Below are positions 16,808 through 25,626 of a stretch of DNA of 48,221 nucleotides, in pieces. Position numbers and translations under genes: made by a program. This stretch comes from JBEEOW01 sp041191405 (lineage in GTDB: Bacteria > Bacteroidota > Bacteroidia > Cytophagales > UBA9547). Each line of letters begins with the position of its first letter. The stretch's first letter is position 1. The notes beneath the pieces are model-generated. The model was not told the DNA's origin. It did not search any database and worked only from the letters and a program-made list of their open reading frames with translations. Location: positions 1 to 48,221 of the forward strand of contig JBEEOW010000028.1 in NCBI GenBank assembly GCA_041191405.1, given 5' to 3'.

Positions 16808-17641
16808 CTACCCAATTAATTCAGGTTTTAACAAAGTAATTTGTACATGAAGTTCATGGTCAAGTTTAGCATTGAATAAAGATTTTGACTCTAATAATTG
16901 ATCAACTGTTAAGCCGACTGCTCCTTTAAGGTTAGCTTTTGATAAATTTGCATTTTTGAAATTTGTACCAATTAAACATGCACCTTCAAAATTTGTTTCC
17001 ATTAAAAGTGCATCTTCTAGGTTGGTTTTTATCATGTTTGCATTTTTGAAGCTGGCTCTAATTGGAGAGGAACCTTTCATATCAGCTCCACTTAAATGAG
17101 CACTTTCTAAATCAGCAAAATCCATTCGAGCGTTTTCAAGTTTAGCTTGATTAAATCGTACATTTCGAAGTTTTGCAGAAATCAATGAACAGTTAGTTAG
17201 ATCTGATGAGTTTAAATTTGAATTATCTAAGATAACTTTATTAAGTGTTGTGTGTTGTAGGTAACAATGTGATAAATTTAGTTTTTGTATATTTTCACGA
17301 TTTAACCTTTTTATATTACCTACATTTCTAAAAGCTGCTTCTTGAGAATTCCAGTAACGTAAATCGTCAATATCGTCAAGGTATCGTTTTATATTTAGCT
17401 TACGTTCAGCATTTTGATTTAACCAAAATATAATAATACCCATAAAGAAAATGTCAAAAAGCATTCCATGGGCTTCAGCAAGAATATTGCTGTAAAAAGC
17501 GTCAAAGTTTTGAGAATAAAGAGGTAAACTTAAATTAATTACAACAATAGATGCAAAAAATAACACTATCATTGAAGTTGCAATAGGAGTTTCTGGGATT
17601 TTTTTCAGAAAACTTGCAATAGAGAGTAATGTTTTTTTCAT
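16808..17641 (-). CDS. Membrane-anchored pentapeptide-repeat protein
   Basis: This 277-residue protein has two hydrophobic segments (about 20-40 and 58-76), a linker, and then a run of pentapeptide repeats from about residue 118 to 250. The A-(D/N)-L-x-x pattern is clear in F-A-D-L-E-S-A-H-L-S-G-A-D-M and F-K-N-A-N-L-S-K-A-N-L-K-G-A. Such repeats fold into a right-handed four-sided beta helix. Function is unknown; voltage-gated-channel-like and signalling roles have been suggested for membrane-linked members. A TATTTTTG box lies 36 bp upstream on the minus strand. The gene is divergent from nuoM. Confidence 0.82.
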   Translation of the reverse strand: MKKTLLSIASFLKKIPETPIATSMIVLFFASIVVINLSLPLYSQNFDAFYSNILAEAHGMLFDIFFMGIIIFWLNQNAERKLNIKRYLDDIDDLRYWNSQEAAFRNVGNIKRLNRENIQKLNLSHCYLQHTTLNKVILDNSNLNSSDLTNCSLISAKLRNVRFNQAKLENARMDFADLESAHLSGADMKGSSPIRASFKNANMIKTNLEDALLMETNFEGACLIGTNFKNANLSKANLKGAVGLTVDQLLESKSLFNAKLDHELHVQITLLKPELIG

Positions 17642-17676
17642 AGAAAATGATTTACTTGCCTATCAACGGAATTGTA

Positions 17677-17684
17677 CAAAAATA
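17677..17684 (-). promoter_or_regulatory. Candidate -7 box for the pentapeptide gene
   Basis: Reading leftward, TATTTTTG matches TAnnTTTG and lies 36 bp before the ATG at 17641. No clear TTG element is seen at the expected distance. Confidence 0.4.
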
Positions 17685-17784
17685 GGTTTTGATAATTTTA
17701 TTGAAAAATGACTTAATTTAGTCAATGAAATGCCTAAATTCGCATTCCGTTTCATTACAAAACGATTAAAACAACATTATATAA

Positions 17785-19524
17785 ATGTCTTTTCTTACGC
17801 TGATTATTGTATTGCCCTTATTTGCAGCACTTTTGATGCTTGCAATACCAAGTGCACAGCGAAAATTTTTGAAATACATCACCCTTGGAGTTTCACTTAT
17901 TGAACTTGTTTTGGCTGTGGTACTGTATCCAAAAATTAGTTTTAATACACATTCGCTTCAATTAACCGAACAATTTGACTGGATAAATCTCCAAGCGGGC
18001 AATTTAGGAAGCATTTTAGTTAAATATGTTGTAGCTGTTGATGGATTGAGTTATAGCTTGGTTTTACTAACTGCCATTGTTTTATTACTAGCGTCTATTT
18101 GTTCGTGGAATATTGATTTTAAAGAAAAAGGTTATTTTACACTCTTTTTAATATTATCATCAAGTATTTATGGTTGCTTTTTAGCACAAGATTTCTTCTT
18201 GTTTTTTGTGTTTTTTGAATTTATGCTCCTTCCAATGTTCTTTTTAATAGGTATTTGGGGAGGTAAAAATAGAGAATATGCTTCTGTTAAATTCTTTATT
18301 TATACCTTGTTAGGTTCCGTATTTGTGTTGTTGGTAATGGTTGGTTTGGCAGTTTCAGTTATCGACCCGTATGCAACCTCTGTAAGTTTAGGTTTGGTTA
18401 AAGATGCAAGCTTAATAGATGGAGAAACTTTTGAAAAACTATATCAATTAATACAAAGTGGCGCATTAAAAGATGAAGGCAGATTTTTAGTGCACACAAC
18501 AGATATGCGTTACGCAACTGATATTAGAAATTATTTACCTCATTCATTGTTTGGTTTACAGTCTGGCATAGAGTTGTTTAGCTTGCCAATTCGTTTAATT
18601 GGATTTGCGGCTTTGATGTTAGGTTTCTTAATTAAATTACCAAGTGTACCATTTCATACATGGTTACCAGATGCTCACGTAGAAGCGCCAACACCAATTT
18701 CTGTAATCTTAGCTGGTATTTTATTGAAAATAGGAGGGTATGCTTGTATTCGTTTGGCTTACATGATATTCCCTGAAGGAGCCATTTATTTTGCATTGCC
18801 AATTGCGGTGATGGGAGTAATTTCTATCATTTATGCAGCAATGAATGCATTGGCAATGAGAGATTTGAAAAAAATGATTGCTTATTCTTCTGTATCGCAT
18901 ATGGGTTTTGTGTTGTTAGGTTTGGCAGCCTTAACCATGGAAGGAGTTTCTGGTGCATTGATGCAACAATTTAGTCATGGATTAATATCGCCAATGCTAT
19001 TTATTTTGGTTGGTGTATTGTACGATAGAACACACGACAGAAATATTGAAAATTACAGAGGATTGGCAAGTAAAATGCCTCAGTTTACTACTTTAACTGT
19101 TGTTGCATTTTTTGCTTCACTAGGTTTGCCAGGTTTTTCAGGGTTTATTGCTGAGATATTTGTTTTTTTAGGTTCATTCAATGCTGCATCAACTAATCAG
19201 TTATTACCTTATTGGGTAAGTCTATTAGCCGCTTTGGGGGTATTTGTTGGTGCTGCATATTATTTATGGACATTACAACGAATGTTTTTTGGCAAATATT
19301 GGTTAAAAGGTGGAGCTGAATGGAATGAACATTTAAAAGATGTAAGTACAAGAGAGTTACTGATGTTAGTTCCATTGGCAATATTAATTGTGTTATTTGG
19401 CGTTTACCCAAGTTTGTTTTTTGATACAACTTCTTCATTTACAGAAAATTTTGTAAACGAAACATTGCATCAAGGCAAAATTAATCTTGAAATTATCACT
19501 AAATCATTTGCTGTCAAGCACTAA
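17785..19524 (+). CDS. nuoM: NADH-quinone oxidoreductase subunit M
   Basis: This is an antiporter-like proton-pumping subunit of respiratory complex I in the inner membrane. It has about fourteen transmembrane helices. The conserved glutamate in helix 5 is E145 (F-E-F-M-L-L-P-M), matching E144 of E. coli NuoM, and the broken-helix lysine region (L-P-S-V-P-F-H-T-W-L-P-D-A-H-V-E-A-P-T-P) is intact. At 579 residues it is about 70 longer than the E. coli protein. Much of the excess is a hydrophilic insertion around residues 195-260, just before the lysine-bearing helix. It is followed 2 bp later by nuoN. No nuoL or other nuo gene lies upstream in the window. Confidence 0.93.
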   Translation: MSFLTLIIVLPLFAALLMLAIPSAQRKFLKYITLGVSLIELVLAVVLYPKISFNTHSLQLTEQFDWINLQAGNLGSILVKYVVAVDGLSYSLVLLTAIVLLLASICSWNIDFKEKGYFTLFLILSSSIYGCFLAQDFFLFFVFFEFMLLPMFFLIGIWGGKNREYASVKFFIYTLLGSVFVLLVMVGLAVSVIDPYATSVSLGLVKDASLIDGETFEKLYQLIQSGALKDEGRFLVHTTDMRYATDIRNYLPHSLFGLQSGIELFSLPIRLIGFAALMLGFLIKLPSVPFHTWLPDAHVEAPTPISVILAGILLKIGGYACIRLAYMIFPEGAIYFALPIAVMGVISIIYAAMNALAMRDLKKMIAYSSVSHMGFVLLGLAALTMEGVSGALMQQFSHGLISPMLFILVGVLYDRTHDRNIENYRGLASKMPQFTTLTVVAFFASLGLPGFSGFIAEIFVFLGSFNAASTNQLLPYWVSLLAALGVFVGAAYYLWTLQRMFFGKYWLKGGAEWNEHLKDVSTRELLMLVPLAILIVLFGVYPSLFFDTTSSFTENFVNETLHQGKINLEIITKSFAVKH

Positions 19525-19526
19525 TT

Positions 19527-21032
19527 ATGAATCCAAATTATTCACAATTAACTAATTTAATTGCAGAGATTTCGGAGCTCAGGGCTGAGTGGGTACTTGG
19601 TGGTGGATTTTTGTTATTGATTCTTGCTGACTTAATTTTTCATTTTCAAAAAAATAAAAATGCAACTTCTTATTTAACAATAATTAGTACAATTGTTTTA
19701 TTAATTGCATTATTTTTTAACATTGATGATTTACAAAATCCTGTAAACAAGCGATTAATGTACGATATGCTAGTGTCAACTAGTCCGAGTGCATTAATTA
19801 AAATAATGATAATAACTTGTGCAGGTTTTACATTGGCATTTACTTCAATTGGTAAATACAAAGTGCCAAATGAGTTTTTTAGTTTGTTAATGGCGTCAAC
19901 ATTTGGTTTATCAATTACCATTATGTCGTCGAATTGGTTAACCTTATTGCTTGGTTTAGAGATAGTTTCATTGTCGTTTTACACAATGGTTGGTTTTAAA
20001 TTTACCAAACAATCAGCTGAGGCAGCTTTGAAATATATTTTAACTGGAGCATTAGCAACTGCATTAATGTTGTATGGAATTTCGTTTTTATATGGTTTCA
20101 CGGGAGAATTAAATTTTACAAATCCAGCTTATCCATATTTATTAGCCGAAATAAAATCACATTTAGCAATATTTGCTTTATTATTAGCTACTTGTGCTTT
20201 GTTATTTAAATTGAGTGTTGTGCCTTTACATATTTGGGCACCAGATGTTTACCAAGCTACACCACTTCCAATTTTAAGTTTTATTATTACTGCAACTAAA
20301 ATTACAGCTATTTCGGTTTTGCTATTTTATTGGAATAGATATTCAAATGTTTCATTTTACATTAATGAAAATTTAAAAGTTAATTGGAGTGCAATCATTG
20401 CTGTTGTTGCAATTTTGAGTTTGATTGTGGGTAATTTTTCAGCGGTATCTCAGCAAAATTTAAAGCGATTTGTAGCCTATACTTCCATTGCTCAAATTGG
20501 TTTTGTGTTACTTGCTCTTTTACCTAATAACCGATTTGGGGCTGAAGCTACCTTGTTTTATATTGGAACTTATGCATTAAGTACATTTGCATTGTTGTGG
20601 TTAATTCACTGTTTTAAAGCTGAAACATTTACCGAATTAGCTATTAATGCTCGAAAAAATATTGTGTTGGCATTATTCCTTTGTGTAACATTGATTTCAT
20701 TGGCTGGTTTACCACCAACATTTGGTTTTACAACCAAGTTTATGGTGTTTACAGCTTTGTTTGAAGCATATTCAAGTTTAAGTTCTGTTGATCCAATATT
20801 GGCAAATATCTATCTATCAGCATTTTTGGTAGCATTAGCAACAAGCTTAATTTCTTTTTATTATTATCTAAAAATTCCTTATCTGATTTTTATCAAAAAA
20901 ATTGAATCAGATATAGAAAATCAAGCGTACAAAATGAACGAAACATCAATGAATGAAGTTATCTTTGCTTCAATATTGGTGTTACCATTGATAATTGCAT
21001 TCTTCATTAATTTCCCAAATTTAATCAGATAA
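19527..21032 (+). CDS. nuoN: NADH-quinone oxidoreductase subunit N
   Basis: This is the second antiporter-like subunit of complex I, with about fourteen transmembrane helices in 501 residues. Recognition comes from L-G-L-E-I-V-S-L-S-F-Y with the helix-5 glutamate, the K-L-S-V-V-P-L-H-I-W-A-P-D-V-Y block, and the C-terminal L-A-G-L-P-P-T-F-G-F-T-T-K-F. It starts 2 bp after the nuoM stop and ends 14 bp before purF, so all three are probably on one transcript. nuoN normally closes a full nuoA-N operon; here only nuoM and nuoN are present. Confidence 0.93.
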   Translation: MNPNYSQLTNLIAEISELRAEWVLGGGFLLLILADLIFHFQKNKNATSYLTIISTIVLLIALFFNIDDLQNPVNKRLMYDMLVSTSPSALIKIMIITCAGFTLAFTSIGKYKVPNEFFSLLMASTFGLSITIMSSNWLTLLLGLEIVSLSFYTMVGFKFTKQSAEAALKYILTGALATALMLYGISFLYGFTGELNFTNPAYPYLLAEIKSHLAIFALLLATCALLFKLSVVPLHIWAPDVYQATPLPILSFIITATKITAISVLLFYWNRYSNVSFYINENLKVNWSAIIAVVAILSLIVGNFSAVSQQNLKRFVAYTSIAQIGFVLLALLPNNRFGAEATLFYIGTYALSTFALLWLIHCFKAETFTELAINARKNIVLALFLCVTLISLAGLPPTFGFTTKFMVFTALFEAYSSLSSVDPILANIYLSAFLVALATSLISFYYYLKIPYLIFIKKIESDIENQAYKMNETSMNEVIFASILVLPLIIAFFINFPNLIR

Positions 21033-21046
21033 ATACATCCAACAGT

Positions 21047-22942
21047 ATGAGTGATGAAATAAAACATGAATGTGGCGTAGCTCTCATCCGACTAAGAAAG
21101 CCTTTGGCATATTATATGGAAAAATACGGAACGCCTTTTTATGGCTTGCGCAAGCTCTATGTAATGATGGAAAAGCAAAAAAACAGAGGGCAGGATGGTG
21201 CAGGAGTTGGGGTAATTAAAATCAATGTGCGTCCTGGTCACCGTTATATTAGTAGATACCGTTCTATTGATTCAAATGCAGTACCAAGCATTTTTGATAA
21301 AATTTTTAAAAAATACCGCAAAGCAATTAAAGGCAATAAAGACAAAGCCAAAGACCCAGAATGGTTAATGGAAAATGTTGCTTTTATGGGTGAGGTATTG
21401 TTAGGGCATTTACGCTATGGTACGCATGGAGTAAATAGTGTTGAAAACTGTCACCCAATGTTACGTCAAAATAACTGGCGTAGTAGAAACTTGGTGATGG
21501 CTGGTAACTTTAACATGACCAATAACGATGATTTATTTAATAAATTAATTGATTTAGGTCAACACCCAAAAGAGCGTACAGACACAGTAACTGTAATGGA
21601 AAAAATTGGACACTTTTTGGACGAAGAAAACCAAAATATGTTCAACAAATATAAAGATACACACTCAAATAGTCAGATTTCTGAATTGATTGAGAACGGA
21701 TTGGATTTGAAGAGAATTTTAAGACGTTCGTGCAAGGATTTTGATGGTGGTTATGTAATGTGTGGAATGACAGGTTATGGCGCTTCATTCGTAGCTCGTG
21801 ACCCTGCTGGTATTCGTCCAGCGTTTTATTATGCTGATGATGAGGTTGTGGTTGTAGCATCTGAGCGTCCAGCAATTAAAATAGCTTTTGATTTGCCAGA
21901 TTATTCTCAAATTAAAGAAGTTGAACCTGGTCATGCCTTGATAATCAACAAAGATGGTTCTTATGGCGAACATCAATTTATTGAGCCAATTGAGAAAAAA
22001 CCATGTTCATTTGAGCGTATTTATTTTTCAAGAGGAACTGATGCAGATATTTACAAAGAACGTAAGCATTTAGGTAGTTTATTAACTCCTCAAATTTTAA
22101 ATGCTATCAACGGTGATGTAAAAAATGCAGTATTCTCATACATTCCAAATACAGCTGAAAGTTCGTACATTGGTATGATTGAAGGTTTGGAAGACCATTT
22201 ATTACAATACAAAAAAGATAGAATTGCAAATGCTATTACCAACGATTCAGACTTAAACGACTTGTTATCAATTCGTGTAAGAACAGAAAAATTGGTAATT
22301 AAAGATGCTAAAAACCGTACATTTATCGCAAGTGATGATAGTAGAGATGAAATGGTTTCTACTGTCTATGATACTACTGCAGATGTAATTAAAAAAGGAG
22401 TAGATAGTGTTGTAATTATTGATGATTCAATTGTTAGAGGTACAACATTAGAGAAAAGTATTTTAAAAATTGTTGACAGATTAGAACCTAAGAAAATAGT
22501 AATAGTTTCATCATGTCCGCAAATTAGATACCCTGATTGTTACGGAATTGATATGTCGAAAATTAAGGATTTTGTAGCATTTAGAGCTATGTTAGCCTTA
22601 TTAAAAGAACATCATTTAGAAAGTAAATTGGAAGAAGTTTACCAAAAATGTAAAACAGCTATTGCAAACAATCTTTCAGATAAAGTAAATTATGTGCAAG
22701 AATTGTATGCGCCATTTACGCATCAACAAATATCTGATAAGGTTGCTGAAATTATAAAACCAATTAATTTAAAAGCTGATTTAGAAGTAGTATTCCAAAC
22801 TGTTGAAAACTTACATGTAGCTTGCCCTAACCACAAAGGTGATTGGTACTTTACAGGAAATTATCCAACCCCAGGTGGAAACAAAGTTGTAAATAAGGCT
22901 TTTGTTAACTTTATGGAAGGTAAGCTTGTAAGAGCGTATTAA
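21047..22942 (+). CDS. purF: Amidophosphoribosyltransferase, long Bacteroidota form
   Basis: This enzyme makes phosphoribosylamine from PRPP and glutamine, the committed step of purine synthesis. An N-terminal class II glutamine amidotransferase domain places the nucleophile at C9 (H-E-C-G-V-A-L), so eight residues must be removed if it matures like classical PurF. N-R-G-Q-D-G-A-G and F-L-G-H-L-R-Y-G-T are conserved glutaminase blocks. The PRPP site lies at residues 455-467 (V-V-I-I-D-D-S-I-V-R-G-T-T). At 631 residues it is about 125 longer than E. coli PurF, which is normal for Bacteroidota homologues. It closely follows nuoN and ends in a strong terminator. Confidence 0.9.
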   Translation: MSDEIKHECGVALIRLRKPLAYYMEKYGTPFYGLRKLYVMMEKQKNRGQDGAGVGVIKINVRPGHRYISRYRSIDSNAVPSIFDKIFKKYRKAIKGNKDKAKDPEWLMENVAFMGEVLLGHLRYGTHGVNSVENCHPMLRQNNWRSRNLVMAGNFNMTNNDDLFNKLIDLGQHPKERTDTVTVMEKIGHFLDEENQNMFNKYKDTHSNSQISELIENGLDLKRILRRSCKDFDGGYVMCGMTGYGASFVARDPAGIRPAFYYADDEVVVVASERPAIKIAFDLPDYSQIKEVEPGHALIINKDGSYGEHQFIEPIEKKPCSFERIYFSRGTDADIYKERKHLGSLLTPQILNAINGDVKNAVFSYIPNTAESSYIGMIEGLEDHLLQYKKDRIANAITNDSDLNDLLSIRVRTEKLVIKDAKNRTFIASDDSRDEMVSTVYDTTADVIKKGVDSVVIIDDSIVRGTTLEKSILKIVDRLEPKKIVIVSSCPQIRYPDCYGIDMSKIKDFVAFRAMLALLKEHHLESKLEEVYQKCKTAIANNLSDKVNYVQELYAPFTHQQISDKVAEIIKPINLKADLEVVFQTVENLHVACPNHKGDWYFTGNYPTPGGNKVVNKAFVNFMEGKLVRAY

Positions 22943-22962
22943 TATTTAAGAATAGATATAAC

Positions 22963-23003
22963 AAAAAAGCGAGTAGTGATTTAGTTCATTACTCGCTTTT
23001 TTA
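22963..23003. terminator. Bidirectional intrinsic terminator after purF
   Basis: The 17-bp stem (22963-22979 with 22986-23002) has one G-T wobble and is flanked by A and T tracts on both sides. It serves purF on the plus strand and could also serve the small convergent gene at 23051-23284. Confidence 0.9.
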
Positions 23004-23050
23004 TTATATGTATATCATATTTTTTACTGAACATATAAAACATATAATTA

Positions 23051-23284
23051 TCAATAATCCAAAAATATATCAAGGTAGCCAAGTATTAAATAATTCTTTT
23101 TCATCTTTTCGTTTTTTGTGTTATTAGCAAGGTTAAAGATATTTTTAACATCTCTAATATGTGATGAAAACCATTTTACTTCATATCCATTATTTTTTAA
23201 TAATGATTTGATTATGTAGGCATTAATGATTGCTACAATAAATAGTATTAAAAATAACTTTTGATAAATTTCATTATATATCAT
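23051..23284 (-). CDS. Small membrane protein of unknown family
   Basis: This 77-residue frame begins with a hydrophobic segment (about residues 9-27) followed by a charged tail (K-N-N-G-Y-E-V-K-W-F-S-S-H-I-R-D-V-K-N). The tail does not look like random AT-rich translation, and the gene lies in its own gap ahead of a bidirectional terminator, so I judge it likely real. I do not recognise a family. It sits on the same strand as the aminotransferase but is separated from it by a terminator. Confidence 0.5.
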   Translation of the reverse strand: MIYNEIYQKLFLILFIVAIINAYIIKSLLKNNGYEVKWFSSHIRDVKNIFNLANNTKNEKMKKNYLILGYLDIFLDY

Positions 23285-23301
23285 TTTATATTATTTTATT
23301 A

Positions 23302-23339
23302 AAAAAATAACCTGCAATCTCTTCAATTACAGGTTATTT
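23302..23339 (-). terminator. Intrinsic terminator of the pheA-aminotransferase unit
   Basis: Reading leftward, a stem AAATAACCTGTAAT pairs with ATTGCAGGTTATTT across a short loop and runs into a T tract at about 23307-23301. It lies 15 bp after the aminotransferase stop codon. Confidence 0.88.
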
Positions 23340-23353
23340 AAAATCTTAAAGAA

Positions 23354-24529
23354 TTAAACCTTACTTTCGTACCAATTTTTGATTCTATTGTAAGCTTCTT
23401 CCATTTTTTGGTCTGTAACACAAAGCGAAGCTCTTAAAAAGTTACTTCCATTGCTACCAAATATAAATCCTGGGGTGATGAATACATTTGCTTCGTATAG
23501 GATTTTGTCTGAAAGTGCAGGTACATCTTCAATTGTTGATGGTGCTTTTGCCCAAACAAACAAGCCTACTTGATTTGGGTCGTATTCAAAACCTAGTAAG
23601 TCAAATATTTTGAAAACCCAATTTCTGCGATTACCATAAATTGCGTTTCTATCTGCATGCCATTGTTCCGAATTATTTAGCGCAGCTACTGCAGCATGTT
23701 GCACAGGCAATAACATTCCTGAATCAATATTGCTCTTAACTCTTAATGCTGCATTTAAATAATCAGCTTTACCAAGCATCATACCAACTCTCCAGCCTGC
23801 CATGTTGAACGACTTACTTAATGAGTTTAACTCAACAGAAACTTCTTTTGCTCCATCAATACTCAATAAACTCACTGGTGCAGTTTGATTTAATACCAAA
23901 CTGTAAGGATTATCAAAACACAATAATATTTTTTTGTCGTGCGCAAGTTTTACCAGTTGCTCTAACTTTTTTACATCGGCAGGAGCACCTGTTGGCATGT
24001 GTGGGTAATTTAACCACATCAATTTTACTTTACTTAAATCAGCATTTTGTAATGCTTCTAAATCAGGTTGCCAATTATTTGCAAATGTTAAATCATAATA
24101 TTTGATTTCAGCACCTACTAAATTTGCATTTGAAGTATAAGTTGGATAACCAGGATTAGGAACTAATACTTGGTCACTAGCATTTAAAAACGCCATTGAA
24201 AGATGTAATATACCTTCTTTTGAACCCATCAAAGGTAAAATTTCTGTTGCTGGGTCAAGCGTTACATTGTACGTTTTTTGGTAAAACTGTGCAATGGCAT
24301 TTCTTATCTCAACACTACCTTTATATGCTTGATAACCGTGGTTAGTTGGTTTTGAGGCAGAAGTGGTCAAAGCCTGAATAGTTTCCTCAGAAGGAGCCAT
24401 ATCAGGATTACCAATTCCAAAATTGATTATATTTTTACCTTCAGCATCAAGTTTTCTTATTTCTTCTAATTTTTTAGCGAAATAATATTCTTCTACTTGT
24501 TTTAATCTATCGGCTACTTGAATTACCAT
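23354..24529 (-). CDS. Class I/II aminotransferase, probably aromatic amino acid
   Basis: This PLP-dependent fold-type I aminotransferase has 391 residues from the ATG at 24529 (M-V-I-Q-V-A-D-R-L). A GTG nine codons upstream is possible but less likely, since the ATG is preceded by AAGGAG and starts at the usual N-terminal helix. The Schiff-base lysine is K239 in S-L-S-K-S-F-N-M-A-G-W-R. The N-Y-P-H-M-P-T-G and F-D-N-P-Y-S blocks bind the cofactor. It overlaps pheA by 23 bp and shares its attenuator, so the likely job is to transaminate phenylpyruvate (and perhaps 4-hydroxyphenylpyruvate). Sequence alone would also allow aspartate or LL-diaminopimelate aminotransferase. Confidence 0.85.
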   Translation of the reverse strand: MVIQVADRLKQVEEYYFAKKLEEIRKLDAEGKNIINFGIGNPDMAPSEETIQALTTSASKPTNHGYQAYKGSVEIRNAIAQFYQKTYNVTLDPATEILPLMGSKEGILHLSMAFLNASDQVLVPNPGYPTYTSNANLVGAEIKYYDLTFANNWQPDLEALQNADLSKVKLMWLNYPHMPTGAPADVKKLEQLVKLAHDKKILLCFDNPYSLVLNQTAPVSLLSIDGAKEVSVELNSLSKSFNMAGWRVGMMLGKADYLNAALRVKSNIDSGMLLPVQHAAVAALNNSEQWHADRNAIYGNRRNWVFKIFDLLGFEYDPNQVGLFVWAKAPSTIEDVPALSDKILYEANVFITPGFIFGSNGSNFLRASLCVTDQKMEEAYNRIKNWYESKV

Positions 24530-25349
24530 AAAATACGTCTCCTTTTTTATACACACCCAACACTTGTAAGTCGGATACCATTGTTTTTATTTTTTTAATA
24601 CTTTCTTTAAAGTCATTGTATTCTTTCCAATCGCAATCAACATAAAAAGTATATTCATCAGGGAAACCTAAACGTGGTAACGACTGAATTTTGGTCATGT
24701 TGATGTCAAATTCATTAAATAAACTTAGCACTTTACTCAATGAACCAACCTCATTGTGCAATTGAAAGCTTAATGTTGCTTTTTCTAACTCTTCTGAATC
24801 TTCATTGGGCGTTTTGCCAATAATCATAAAGCGAGTATAGTTTTGTTTAAAAGTTTCTATACTTTCGGCAAGAACCTCTAAATCATATAATTCAGCTGCA
24901 TACATACCAGCAATAGCTCCAACACCAACTTGGTTTTCAGCTCTAATATCTCTGGCACTGTCGGCAGTGTCAACTCCTTCTTCGATTTTTATGTGAGGGT
25001 ATTTTTCTAAAAATTCAGCACATTGCATCAATGCCATGTAGTGCGAACGAACTATTTTTAAGTCTTCAATTTTCTGACCTGGCAACGCCATTAAGTTCAT
25101 TATGATTTTTAGTTTTATTTCTCCAATAATTGGGAAACCATAATCTTTCATCAAGGTGTAGTTTCCTAAAATACTTCCAGCGATAGCATTTTCAATAGCA
25201 AGTACCGCTACATCGGCTTTGTCATTTTTGAGACACTCAAAAACTTCTTTAAATGTATCGCAATTAATTACTTTACTTATTTTCGGAAAGTAATTTCTTG
25301 CCGCAATATCGTGAAACGATGCATTTCCTCCTTGAATAGCTACCCTCAT
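24507..25349 (-). CDS. pheA: Prephenate dehydratase with ACT domain
   Basis: The enzyme converts prephenate to phenylpyruvate, the phenylalanine-specific step. It is monofunctional, with no fused chorismate mutase. In its 280 residues the dehydratase domain (about 1-185) opens with I-Q-G-G-N-A-S-F-H and ends with the conserved N-Y-T-R-F block that carries the catalytic Thr. An ACT domain follows (about 190-275; N-E-V-G-S-L-S-K-V-L) and normally gives feedback inhibition by phenylalanine. It overlaps the aminotransferase gene. Its leader at 25549-25626 contains a Phe/Tyr-rich peptide and a terminator, so expression is very likely controlled by attenuation. Confidence 0.95.
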   Translation of the reverse strand: MRVAIQGGNASFHDIAARNYFPKISKVINCDTFKEVFECLKNDKADVAVLAIENAIAGSILGNYTLMKDYGFPIIGEIKLKIIMNLMALPGQKIEDLKIVRSHYMALMQCAEFLEKYPHIKIEEGVDTADSARDIRAENQVGVGAIAGMYAAELYDLEVLAESIETFKQNYTRFMIIGKTPNEDSEELEKATLSFQLHNEVGSLSKVLSLFNEFDINMTKIQSLPRLGFPDEYTFYVDCDWKEYNDFKESIKKIKTMVSDLQVLGVYKKGDVFYGNSSSR

Positions 25350-25356
25350 ATTTTTT

Positions 25357-25389
<33 letters not shown>

Positions 25390-25440
25390 AAATATTTTTA
25401 TTCCCAAAATCTAAACTATAAACTCACTTTCTATTTTTAA

Positions 25441-25475
25441 TCTTAAGTCTTAAATCTTATGTCTTAAGTCTATTG
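25441..25475. repeat. Heptanucleotide array, TCTTAAG family
   Basis: Five contiguous units: TCTTAAG, TCTTAAA, TCTTATG, TCTTAAG, TCTATTG. It lies between the attenuator terminator and the GTTGAGA array, so it would be transcribed in the pheA mRNA leader. Confidence 0.88.
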
Positions 25476-25483
25476 AATATAAA

Positions 25484-25509
25484 CAAAAAAGCCCCTTAAT
25501 TAGGAGCTC
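25484..25509 (-). terminator. Attenuator terminator of the pheA leader
   Basis: Reading leftward, AGCTCC pairs with GGGGCT (one U-G pair) across TAATTAA and is followed by six T. It lies 40 bp beyond the leader-peptide stop codon and 135 bp before pheA, the layout of an intrinsic attenuator. Confidence 0.82.
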
Positions 25510-25548
25510 TTAGATTATTATATTAATATCAACCAAGTGCTCTCAGAA

Positions 25549-25599
25549 TCAGCTACTGAAACTAAAGTAATATGCACTATTTGGTTGAAACTTTTCCAT
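25549..25599 (-). CDS. pheA leader peptide (attenuator control peptide)
   Basis: A 16-codon frame reads MEKFQPNSAYYFSFSS and stops at TGA. Five of its residues are Phe or Tyr, four of them within the five-residue run Tyr-Tyr-Phe-Ser-Phe. The codons of residues 5-7 (CAACCAA) pair with TTGGTTG just past the stop codon (minus-strand 25536-25530), a hairpin equivalent to the 1:2 structure of classical attenuators. When charged tRNA-Phe or tRNA-Tyr is scarce a stalled ribosome would cover this region and should disturb terminator formation. I could not define the antiterminator pairing with confidence. The frame begins about 20 bp after a TATCTTTG promoter box. Confidence 0.82.
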   Translation of the reverse strand: MEKFQPNSAYYFSFSS

Positions 25600-25617
25600 A
25601 ATTATCGATTTGTTATG

Positions 25618-25625
25618 CAAAGATA
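25618..25625 (-). promoter_or_regulatory. -7 promoter box of the pheA operon
   Basis: Reading leftward, TATCTTTG matches TAnnTTTG exactly and lies 18 bp before the leader-peptide ATG. The upstream -33 element is not clear. It directly abuts the terminator of the preceding gene. Confidence 0.7.
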
Positions 25626-25626
25626 A

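Noticed and set aside
24530..24556. GTG start 9 codons upstream for the aminotransferase
   Set aside because: It deepens the overlap with pheA to 50 bp and adds residues not seen in the family; the ATG at 24529 has an AAGGAG upstream.
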